From positions 124,001 through 188,000 of the forward strand of contig NZ_JACVFC010000002.1 in NCBI RefSeq assembly GCF_014529935.1: a stretch of 64,000 bases of DNA, in the 5' to 3' direction. Below, piece by piece: positions 26,923-34,110 of this stretch (positions are counted from its first letter, which is position 1; each line of letters starts with the position of its first letter). The DNA comes from Chitinophaga qingshengii. GTDB taxonomy: Bacteria > Bacteroidota > Bacteroidia > Chitinophagales > Chitinophagaceae. The notes beneath the pieces are model-generated. The model saw only the letters and a program-made list of their open reading frames with translations, searched no databases and was not told the DNA's origin. Made by a program: the position numbers and the translations under genes.

Positions 26923-27552
26923 ATGAAAGTAGCTATCATTGGTGCATCAGGATTCATTGGCAGTGCCATTTTAAACGAGGCCTTAAACAGGGGTCATGAA
27001 GTAACTGCGATCGTCCGCAACCCGGAGAAAATACAGGTTAAAAATGATCACCTTACTATTAAACAAGGCGACGTTACCAACGAAACGGAAGTAGCAGGCC
27101 TGGTAGCCGGCAACGACGCTGTCATCAGCGCCTACAGTGCCCATGATACCGCTACCTATGTGAAAGCCATCAGGGCCATTATCGGCGGACTGAAACAGGC
27201 TGGCATCAAAAGGCTCATCGCCGTTAGTGGCGCCGGTAGCCTCGAAGTAGCTCCGGGCCTGGAGTTACTGGATACCCCTGAATTTCCCGCTGCCTGGAAA
27301 GAAGGCGCCAGCGCTACCCGCGAAGCTTATAAAATCATCAAACAGGATAAAGACCTGCAATGGACGGTATTAAGTCCGGCAGCCATGATCGCCCCCGGCG
27401 AACGTACCGGCAAATTCCGCCTCGGAGGTAACCAACTCCTCACCGACGCCAATAACGAAAGTAAAATTTCTACCGCCGATTACGCTGTTGCCCTGATTGA
27501 TGAACTGGAAAAACCAGCGCATATACAACAGCGGTTTACGGTAGCTTACTAA
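26923..27552 (+). CDS. NAD(P)-dependent oxidoreductase, atypical SDR
   Basis: 209 aa from the ATG at 26923; the frame is open 33 bases earlier. It begins MKVAIIGASGFIGSAILNEA, a Rossmann nucleotide-binding motif GASGFIG. The middle has GLKQAGIKRLIAVSGAGSLE and the end LQWTVLSPAAMIAPGERTGK, typical of the YwnB/BVR-B-like NAD(P)H-binding family. The substrate is unknown; such proteins are often stress-induced flavin or quinone-related reductases. It is monocistronic, with its own controlled promoter. Confidence 0.88.
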   Translation: MKVAIIGASGFIGSAILNEALNRGHEVTAIVRNPEKIQVKNDHLTIKQGDVTNETEVAGLVAGNDAVISAYSAHDTATYVKAIRAIIGGLKQAGIKRLIAVSGAGSLEVAPGLELLDTPEFPAAWKEGASATREAYKIIKQDKDLQWTVLSPAAMIAPGERTGKFRLGGNQLLTDANNESKISTADYAVALIDELEKPAHIQQRFTVAY

Positions 27553-27560
27553 CCGCTGAA

Positions 27561-27766
27561 GCCATGACTAGTGGTGATATCGCTGATTTGCGAAGATACC
27601 GGCATTACAAGTCATCAAATCTTATTTGTAATTTTTCATGATAAAAAGACAGCCCATCGAATAATCGATGGGCTGTCTTTTTATCAATATCTTACTCTCT
27701 ATTAATGCAATAAAACATTCTCCGCTCCTATCTCCCCAAATCAGCGATATCAACACTAATCATGGC
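27561..27766. repeat. 206-bp element with 30-bp terminal inverted repeats
   Basis: GCCATGACTAGTGGTGATAT with CGCTGATTTG (27561-27590) is the inverse of 27737-27766 at 28 of 30 positions. Between the ends lies a perfect hairpin terminator (27640-27685) and no gene. A third, diverged copy of the end sequence is at 6240-6274, also next to a terminator. It resembles a miniature inverted-repeat element; no target-site duplication is visible. Confidence 0.65.
27640..27685. terminator. Bidirectional terminator inside the inverted-repeat element
   Basis: A perfect 21-bp stem GATAAAAAGACAGCCC and onward, with a 4-base loop, has A-run and T-run on both sides. It serves the convergent oxidoreductase and AraC genes. 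Confidence 0.9.
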
Positions 27767-27768
27767 CA

Positions 27769-28770
27769 TTACAGTCCATAGTGAGAGGGTGCCACTCCAT
27801 ACTTCTTCTTAAACGCACCACTAAAATGCTGAGGGGATGAATACCCGGCCTCTTCGGCGATCTCCGCGAGAGATTTACCACCGGCCAGGATCATTTCCCG
27901 GGCGAAGCCAAGGCGGTGATCATTGAAATAACCGAATACGGTATTGTCAAATACAGCTTTGAAACCGGATTTAAGTTTAAACTCGTTGAGACCGGTCAGG
28001 CGGGAGAGTTGTGACAGGGAAGGCGGTTCGTGGAGGTTCTGTAACAGCAGGAAGCGGGCGTGTTGCAATTGTTCCAGTTCCCGGCCGGTAATACTACGCT
28101 GCGCTACATGGGTAGGGCGGAATTCATTCTCCACCTGGTCACATTGCAGGGCCAGCAGTTCCATGGCTTTGGATTGGAGAAACAATTTCTTTAAGCCGCC
28201 TTTGAAACGGCATTGCCGTATCTCTGCCAGCACAGTTTTCATGCGGGGCGTGATATGCGGGTTTATCTTCTCCGTCAGGGCAACCCGTTTCTGGTTGGCT
28301 ACCCTGTCGGCCATTTTACCCAGTACCTGCCCGTTGTTGTCGGCCAGATCAAGGAAACGCTCAGGGGAGAAATTCATACCGATCACCTGGATGCCTTGTT
28401 GTTTTTGCAAGACAGCGGTTTCCTCCCAATGGGGAGAATACATAATATTATGTTCCCGGGAAGAAAAACGAAACTGGCCGTTGACGCCCTGCAGACTGGC
28501 ACGCACGTCGCCCTGCTCCATAAAAAGCATGGATACGTGAGGGGCAATATCGTCTGATGCAATGGTCACGTTTTGATAAACCTCTGCAGAACAGATGATC
28601 AGATGGATACCATCAAATTTACATTCCTGTATTTTATAGGCGCCAAAATCAAGTTGCTGCTCTTTACTTTCTTCTATCATACTCCTGGACGCAATGGCGC
28701 CTTCAGGCGAAAAAGGGAAACTTTCCTGCAGCAATACTTCGTTCAGCTCATTTTTGATCACTACAGCCAT
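27769..28770 (-). CDS. AraC-family transcriptional regulator
   Basis: 333 aa. The C-terminal about 100 residues form two helix-turn-helix motifs: PPSLSQLSRLTGLNEFKLKS and SLAEIAEEAGYSSPQHFSGA, ending FKKKYGVAPSHYGL. The N-terminal 200 residues are a sensor region without a recognisable cupin signature. It probably controls its own gene and/or the small gene divergent at 28879. Direct repeats at 28776-28813, 21 bases apart, sit just upstream of its start codon and are likely its binding site. Confidence 0.9.
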   Translation of the reverse strand: MAVVIKNELNEVLLQESFPFSPEGAIASRSMIEESKEQQLDFGAYKIQECKFDGIHLIICSAEVYQNVTIASDDIAPHVSMLFMEQGDVRASLQGVNGQFRFSSREHNIMYSPHWEETAVLQKQQGIQVIGMNFSPERFLDLADNNGQVLGKMADRVANQKRVALTEKINPHITPRMKTVLAEIRQCRFKGGLKKLFLQSKAMELLALQCDQVENEFRPTHVAQRSITGRELEQLQHARFLLLQNLHEPPSLSQLSRLTGLNEFKLKSGFKAVFDNTVFGYFNDHRLGFAREMILAGGKSLAEIAEEAGYSSPQHFSGAFKKKYGVAPSHYGL

Positions 28771-28775
28771 AAAAT

Positions 28776-28813
28776 AATCCGTTTCGTATAAGTTTTAATC
28801 CTTTTCGTGTAAC
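28776..28813 (-). promoter_or_regulatory. Direct repeats with 21-base period; likely AraC-type operator
   Basis: AATCCGTTTCGTATAAG (28776-28792) and AATCCTTTTCGTGTAAC (28797-28813) match at 14 of 17 positions, and their starts are exactly 21 bases apart, two helical turns. AraC-family proteins commonly bind such paired direct repeats. They lie in the 5' region of the regulator gene, downstream of a possible -7 box (minus TATATTTG, 28845-28852), which would suit autorepression. Confidence 0.65.
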
Positions 28814-28878
28814 AGCTATACGGACAAACAGTAGCAAATTTGCACAAATATATTCCGCAATTTTCAAATCTTAAGACC

Positions 28879-29091
28879 ATGATTGGAATATTCCGTACAA
28901 ATATTAACACCGCCAAGGATAAAGACAACGTAGTTGACGCAATTTTTTCTCATTTTAGTGTAAACGCCTGCAGCGTGGACATTGAAGATTGTGACAAAGT
29001 ACTGCGGGTGATCAGTCCCCAGCAACTGACCGAAAATGCTATTATCGACTTCGTTACCCGTCTGGGATTCAATTGTGATATCCTCGACTGA
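28879..29091 (+). CDS. Small HMA-like protein lacking CxxC
   Basis: 70 aa from the ATG at 28879. The pattern MIGIFRTNINTAKDKDNVVD, then SVDIEDCDKVLRVIS, then IIDFVTRLGFNCDIL fits the beta-alpha-beta-beta-alpha-beta layout of heavy-metal-associated domains. The metal-binding CxxC is missing; Cys occurs only in ACSV, DCDK and NCDI. It may be a regulatory or protein-binding relative. It is divergent from the AraC gene and followed by a hairpin. Confidence 0.6.
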   Translation: MIGIFRTNINTAKDKDNVVDAIFSHFSVNACSVDIEDCDKVLRVISPQQLTENAIIDFVTRLGFNCDILD

Positions 29092-29116
29092 TTCCCCGCA
29101 AAGCCTCTCCTATGCT

Positions 29117-29163
29117 GAATATTGAGCTTGAAGTACAAGCCCCATGCTTCAACCTCAATATTC
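29117..29163 (+). terminator. Probable terminator of the HMA-like gene
   Basis: GAATATTGAG / CTCAATATTC is a 10-bp stem continued by CTTGAAG against CTTCAAC with mismatch, followed by TTTCTCACTTTT. The T-run is interrupted, so termination is likely but not certain. Confidence 0.5.
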
Positions 29164-29305
29164 TTTCTCACTTTTCCAGATTATCTTCACAACTAATATT
29201 AACCAAAAATAATCTGATCCCGGATAGGGGTACAGATTTCCCAGTCCGTCTTAATAGCAACGTCACAAAAACTGGAAACGTCATTAAAATCGAGATTTAC
29301 CTATT

Positions 29306-31687
29306 ATGAAAACTTTGGTCACCATGTGGATGACATTGCTGGTAGTAATATTGGCAATAGGTCCAACGCGCGCACAACAGCAACGTTTTACCGTTAGCGG
29401 TTATGTAAAAGACAAACAGAACGGGGAAAGTCTGGTCGGAATTTCCATCGGGAAACCGGGAACCTCCATCGGCACTGTTACCAACCAATACGGATTCTAT
29501 TCACTGACGCTTCCTGCCGGAGATCATGAGCTGCAGTTTTCCTATATGGGATACGCTCCCGTGAAAACTACTGTCAGCCTCCATGGCAACAAAACGCTGG
29601 ACATTCGCCTGGAAAGCAGCAGCAGCCAGCTCAATGAGGTCACCATCAACGGACAGAAACAGGAAAGAGCCGTCAATACACTCAACACCAGCATCAACCG
29701 CCTGGACATCGCCCAAATGAAAAAGATGCCCACCTTTATGGGTGAAGTAGACGTACTCCGTTCTATTCAGACCCTCCCTGGCGTAACAACTGTGGGTGAA
29801 GGTTCTTCAGGCTTCAACGTTCGGGGTGGTAACAGCGATGAAAACCTCATTCTGCTGGATGAAGCCCCCGTATACAACTCCAGCCACATGCTGGGCTTCT
29901 TCTCTGTATTCAACCCGGACGCGGTAAAAAGCCTCAACCTTATCAAAGGCGGCTTCCCGGCTGAATATGGTGGCCGAACTTCTTCTGTGCTCGATATCCG
30001 CATGAAAGACGGTAACAACCAGAACTTCAATGTCAACGGCGGTATCGGTAACATCTTCAGCCGCCTCTCCGTGGAAGGCCCGCTGGTAAAGGATAAATCG
30101 TCCTTTATCGTAGCCGCCAGAAGGTCTTATATTGATATCCTCATGAAACCTTTTATGAAAGGTGATATGAAAGATACCAAACTAAACTTCTATGACCTCA
30201 CCGCTAAAGCCAACTACAAATTCGACAAAAACAACACCCTCTTTGTCAGCGGTTATTTCGGCCGTGATAAATTCGGTCTGGGTAAAGATGTGGACATGAA
30301 CTGGGGTAATACCACCGCCACCATCCGCTGGAACCATGTATTCACCAACCGCCTGTTCCTCAACCTCACCACCTACTACTCTAAATACGATTATAGCCTC
30401 AACTTCAGCAACGGTTCCAAAAAACAGGAAGATGAACAACTGCAGGGTTATAAATGGACGTCCAACATCATCAACTACGGATTAAAACCATCTTTCACCT
30501 ACTACGTAAACAGTAGCAACAGCCTGCATTTCGGAGTACAGGGTATCTACTATACTTTCCGTCCGGGTACGGGTACCGGTGTAGAAGGCGATATCACCCG
30601 TATCAAGGAAATGACCGAAAAACATGCGCTGGAATCTGCTGTATATGTGGACCATGAGTGGAAACCTTCCAAAAAATTCGGTATCCAGTACGGCGGCCGC
30701 CTGTCTGCCTATCAACTGCTGGGTAAGGGAACTGCCTACTATTTTAATGACACCACACCTGGTATCCGCAAAACACTCACCGGCAGCAAAACTTACGGCG
30801 CCAATGAACTGATCAAAGGTTACTACTACTTTGAACCCAGGCTCAGCGCCCGCTACGCTATCAACGATCAAAATGCGGTGAAAGTAGCCTATAGCCGTAC
30901 TTCCCAGTTCATGCACCAGCTTTCCAATACGGCCTCTCCTACGCCGCTGGATATCTGGACACCGAGCACCAACAACATCCAGCCCAGCCTGTCTGACCAG
31001 TACACCATCGGTTACTTCTACAACTCTCCCAACGACTCTTATGAGTTTTCTGCGGAAGCGTTTTATAAAACCACCGATCACCAACTGGATTATATCGACA
31101 ATGCCAACCTGCAGTTGAACCAGCTGATTGAAGCGGACCTGCTCCCTTCTCAGGGCCGTGCCTACGGTCTTGAGTTGTATGCTAAAAAAGATATCGGTAA
31201 AACAACCGGCTGGATCAGCTATACCTTGTCCCGCTCCGAAAGGAAAACGCCGGGTATCAGCATGGACGAGTGGTTCCTGAACCGCTATGACCGTACACAC
31301 AACATCAACCTGGTACTTACCCATACCTTCACTAAACGTACCTCTCTGTCTGCCAACTGGGTATACGCTTCCGGCACACCCGGTACCTACGCCGACAACC
31401 GGCTTGAATTCCAGGACTGGGATATCCCCTATAACAGCACCGAGAAACGTAATAACTACCGCCTGCCCGCATTTCACCGTTTAGACCTCTCTTTCACCCT
31501 GAAAGGCAAACAACTGAAACGCTGGAAAGGAGAATGGGTATTTTCACTGTATAACGTATACGCCCGCAGAAATGCTTACAGTATCTACTTCAAGCAAAAT
31601 GAAGATGATCCCAACAAACGGGAAGCCGTTCGCCTGTCTATTATCGGCTCCATCATCCCAGGTATTACGTACAACTTCAAGTTTTAA
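29306..31687 (+). CDS. TonB-dependent receptor with carboxypeptidase-regulatory-like domain
   Basis: 793 aa. A signal peptide (MKTLVTMWMTLLVVILAIGP) precedes a CarbopepD_reg-like domain (RFTVSGYVKDKQNGESLVGI), then a plug domain (GFNVRGGNSDENLILLDEAP, LIKGGFPAEYGGRTSSVLDI) and an outer-membrane barrel ending with FKF. It takes up an unknown ligand with TonB energy. It is followed 21 bases later by a DUF4249 lipoprotein, a pairing common in Bacteroidota in which the lipoprotein may act like a SusD. There is no STN domain, so it is not tied to a FecR system. Confidence 0.92.
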   Translation: MKTLVTMWMTLLVVILAIGPTRAQQQRFTVSGYVKDKQNGESLVGISIGKPGTSIGTVTNQYGFYSLTLPAGDHELQFSYMGYAPVKTTVSLHGNKTLDIRLESSSSQLNEVTINGQKQERAVNTLNTSINRLDIAQMKKMPTFMGEVDVLRSIQTLPGVTTVGEGSSGFNVRGGNSDENLILLDEAPVYNSSHMLGFFSVFNPDAVKSLNLIKGGFPAEYGGRTSSVLDIRMKDGNNQNFNVNGGIGNIFSRLSVEGPLVKDKSSFIVAARRSYIDILMKPFMKGDMKDTKLNFYDLTAKANYKFDKNNTLFVSGYFGRDKFGLGKDVDMNWGNTTATIRWNHVFTNRLFLNLTTYYSKYDYSLNFSNGSKKQEDEQLQGYKWTSNIINYGLKPSFTYYVNSSNSLHFGVQGIYYTFRPGTGTGVEGDITRIKEMTEKHALESAVYVDHEWKPSKKFGIQYGGRLSAYQLLGKGTAYYFNDTTPGIRKTLTGSKTYGANELIKGYYYFEPRLSARYAINDQNAVKVAYSRTSQFMHQLSNTASPTPLDIWTPSTNNIQPSLSDQYTIGYFYNSPNDSYEFSAEAFYKTTDHQLDYIDNANLQLNQLIEADLLPSQGRAYGLELYAKKDIGKTTGWISYTLSRSERKTPGISMDEWFLNRYDRTHNINLVLTHTFTKRTSLSANWVYASGTPGTYADNRLEFQDWDIPYNSTEKRNNYRLPAFHRLDLSFTLKGKQLKRWKGEWVFSLYNVYARRNAYSIYFKQNEDDPNKREAVRLSIIGSIIPGITYNFKF

Positions 31688-31708
31688 TCTGTCTAAAAAA
31701 GAAACTAC

Positions 31709-32572
31709 ATGAAAAAACTGTCATTGTTCATCATATCAGCCTTCGCCGTGCTGACCGCCTGCGAGGATAAAATAGACCTGGATATCGCACCCGGAAAGTC
31801 TTACCCCGTGCTCGATGCCTGGATCACGACGGAAACTGGTCCGCAAACGATTAAATTCACGATGTCCGTGCCGTTTACAGATAACAGTCCGGCGCCTATT
31901 ATCAACGATGCCAATATCACCCTGCTGGACGAAACCATCGGCAAATCCTATGCATTTGCCTTTAATAAAGACCGTTACAGCTACGATGCAGGCAACAACC
32001 CCATCGGTGTTGTAGGCCATGCCTATAAACTGCACATTGAGTATAAAGGGGAAATCTTTGAAGCATATGATACCATTAAACGGGTACCGCCGGTAGATTC
32101 CATCACCCTGAAATTTAAGACCAAGGAAGAATCCATGTCGGGCAAAGAAGGCTACTATGCCACGATGCACGCGAAAGATATCGAAGGCGGCCCAACGGAT
32201 TATTACTGGATCCGCTCCTACCGTAACGATACTACCCGCCGTTTAAGGGATGCATTTTCTATCGACGGTTCCTACGATGAAGGCGTATCTGACGGCGCCA
32301 CCTTCATTCTGCCCATCGCAGAAAGCATCACCGATTACAGCAAACCATTCCAGCTTAATGAAAAAGTGATTGTAAAACTGAGAGCCGTTACCAAACGCAG
32401 TCACGATTTCCTCACACAGGTAGACCAGCAGGTAAACGCCGGCGGTATGTTTGCCAAAGTGCTGGAAAACGTTAAATCTAATGTCAATAATATCACCCCT
32501 TCCGGGAAAACCAGAATCCTGGGCTGGTTTGGCGCCTCGGCAGTGAGCAGGGCGGAAAAACCGATAAAATAA
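31709..32572 (+). CDS. DUF4249 surface lipoprotein
   Basis: 287 aa. The signal peptide ends in a lipobox (FAVLTACEDK), placing the lipidated Cys near residue 18. The N-terminal beta-rich domain (YPVLDAWITTETGPQTIKF, NDANITLLDE) is the DUF4249 signature. Function is not established; the constant position next to TonB-dependent receptors suggests ligand capture at the cell surface. It is co-transcribed with the receptor; a palindrome begins 2 bases after its stop. Confidence 0.85.
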   Translation: MKKLSLFIISAFAVLTACEDKIDLDIAPGKSYPVLDAWITTETGPQTIKFTMSVPFTDNSPAPIINDANITLLDETIGKSYAFAFNKDRYSYDAGNNPIGVVGHAYKLHIEYKGEIFEAYDTIKRVPPVDSITLKFKTKEESMSGKEGYYATMHAKDIEGGPTDYYWIRSYRNDTTRRLRDAFSIDGSYDEGVSDGATFILPIAESITDYSKPFQLNEKVIVKLRAVTKRSHDFLTQVDQQVNAGGMFAKVLENVKSNVNNITPSGKTRILGWFGASAVSRAEKPIK

Positions 32573-32574
32573 CG

Positions 32575-32663
32575 GGATATTGGATTATTTGGACATTTGG
32601 TTATCGATAGACGATCAAAAAATCGTAAATTATATAACCAAATGTCCAAATACCTTAATATCC
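32575..32663. repeat. Long intergenic palindrome with ATTTGGACATTTGG words
   Basis: Arms 32575-32604 and 32634-32663 match at 26 of 30 positions, with a perfect inner stem of ATTTGGACATTTGGTTAT. It fills almost the whole gap between the DUF4249 stop and the next start, where it probably ends the first transcript. Related words occur at 20718, 57939 and 63752. Confidence 0.75.
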
Positions 32664-32670
32664 AAAGCGT

Positions 32671-33528
32671 ATGCCTCCTAACCTGATCATGTATGCCATT
32701 CCCGGCTTTGTGTTGCTGATATTGCTGGAGATCACCATTACCACTATCGACCACCGGCATTTGTATGAGCCCAAAGATGCCCTTAGCAGCATAGCCATGG
32801 GGCTGGGCAATGTCTTTATCGGCCTGTTTACCAAAGGCGTTATTCTCGCGATCTACCTTTTTGCTTACCACTATCGTTTTTTTACCCTCGGTTTTACCTG
32901 GTGGGCCTGGGTTTTATGTTTTTTTGCAGATGATTTTACCTACTACTGGTTTCACCGTAGCAGTCATACCGTCCGTTTCTTCTGGGCTTCCCACGTTATT
33001 CATCATTCCTCCCGGAAATACACGCTGGCAACCGCCCTCCGGCAAACCTGGACCGGTAATCTCTCCGGTTCTTTCCTGTTCTGGCTATGGATGCCGCTGG
33101 TTGGGTTTCATCCGGTGATGGTGTTAAGCATGCAGGCCATCAGCCTGATTTACCAGTTCTGGATACATACCGAGGTCATTAACAAACTTCCGCGGCCTAT
33201 TGAGTTTATCTTCAATACGCCTTCCCATCACCGGGTACATCATGGTTCCGATATTGAATACCTGGACCGTAACCATGCCGGCATCCTCATTATCTGGGAC
33301 CGGATGCTCGGCACCTTCACCCCGGAAAAACAACGTCCGGTATATGGACTCACCAAAAATATCAACACCTACAATCCTTTCCGTATTGCTACCCATGAAT
33401 GGATAGATATCTGGCGCGATCTGCGCCGGTCGCGTTCCTTCCGGGAAGCCATCCATTACCTGCTGGATGCACCGGGCTGGAGCCCCGATGGCAGCCGGCA
33501 GACCACCAAACAATTAAGGGGCTGGTAA
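32671..33528 (+). CDS. Sterol desaturase / fatty acid hydroxylase family protein
   Basis: 285 aa, an integral membrane di-iron oxygenase-type protein. The His-cluster motifs are visible: HRSSH, HVIHHSS and SHHRVHH, together with HAGILIIWDRMLGTF. Four or so membrane helices lie between residues 5 and 170. The family hydroxylates or desaturates lipid chains; the lipid here is unknown (sphingolipid or fatty acid are options in Bacteroidota). It is monocistronic. Confidence 0.9.
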   Translation: MPPNLIMYAIPGFVLLILLEITITTIDHRHLYEPKDALSSIAMGLGNVFIGLFTKGVILAIYLFAYHYRFFTLGFTWWAWVLCFFADDFTYYWFHRSSHTVRFFWASHVIHHSSRKYTLATALRQTWTGNLSGSFLFWLWMPLVGFHPVMVLSMQAISLIYQFWIHTEVINKLPRPIEFIFNTPSHHRVHHGSDIEYLDRNHAGILIIWDRMLGTFTPEKQRPVYGLTKNINTYNPFRIATHEWIDIWRDLRRSRSFREAIHYLLDAPGWSPDGSRQTTKQLRGW

Positions 33529-33626
33529 ACGCTGAGCCTCCGGTTTGGATCCGGTGCCCGGAGTATTATCTACTGCTTCCGCTCATCCGGTTTTAAACTA
33601 CTTTATCATTTTCTTCCACAATTAAT

Positions 33627-33673
33627 TTTGCAATTACGAAAACTATCGTACATTAGCTACGAAGATATTCGTA
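33627..33673 (+). promoter_or_regulatory. Promoter with two BlaI-type operator dyads
   Basis: TTTG (33627-33630), 18 bases, TACATTAG (33649-33656, one change from TAnnTTTG). Two 16-base dyads overlap it: TACGAAAACTATCGTA (33635-33650) and TACGAAGATATTCGTA (33658-33673), centres 23 bases apart. Paired dyads over a promoter are how BlaI/MecI repressors act, and the next gene encodes such a repressor. Confidence 0.75.
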
Positions 33674-33701
33674 CAACAATAATCATCCTTGATAAAACAT
33701 C

Positions 33702-34091
33702 ATGACTGTGAAACAAATAAAGCCTACAGATAGTGAACTGGAAATACTGAGCATCCTCTGGGAGAAAGGGCCCCGCACCGTACGGGAGGTGCACGACATC
33801 CTTTCTGCCACCAAAGATGCCGGTTATACCACCACCCTGAAGCTGATGCAGATCATGCATGAAAAGGAGCTGCTGGAACGTGACACCAGCAGTAAAACAC
33901 ACGTATACAAAGCAGCTGTTTCCCAGGAAAAAACCAGGCAACAGCTCCTGAATAAAATGATCGATACCGTTTTTGGCGGATCGGCGTCCAGCCTGGTGAT
34001 GCAGGCATTGGGACAACACCGCTCTTCCGATGCGGAACTGGAAAAAATCAGGGAATATTTAGCAGCGATAGAAAAACAAGAAAAGCGATAA
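33702..34091 (+). CDS. BlaI/MecI/CopY-family transcriptional repressor
   Basis: 129 aa, standard length. A winged-helix DNA-binding domain occupies residues 1-80 (KPTDSELEILSILWEKGPRT, then TTTLKLMQIMHEKELLERD), followed by a dimerisation helix. Family members bind paired dyads as dimers and are cleaved when the neighbouring M56 protease is activated. Dyads at 33635-33673 suggest autoregulation. It is 19 bases from the M56 gene and is co-transcribed. Confidence 0.94.
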   Translation: MTVKQIKPTDSELEILSILWEKGPRTVREVHDILSATKDAGYTTTLKLMQIMHEKELLERDTSSKTHVYKAAVSQEKTRQQLLNKMIDTVFGGSASSLVMQALGQHRSSDAELEKIREYLAAIEKQEKR

Positions 34092-34110
34092 AGGTAAAAC
34101 AGCTACTACT

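Noticed and set aside
30482..31477. A 331-codon frame antisense to the TonB receptor
   Set aside because: Shadow frame.
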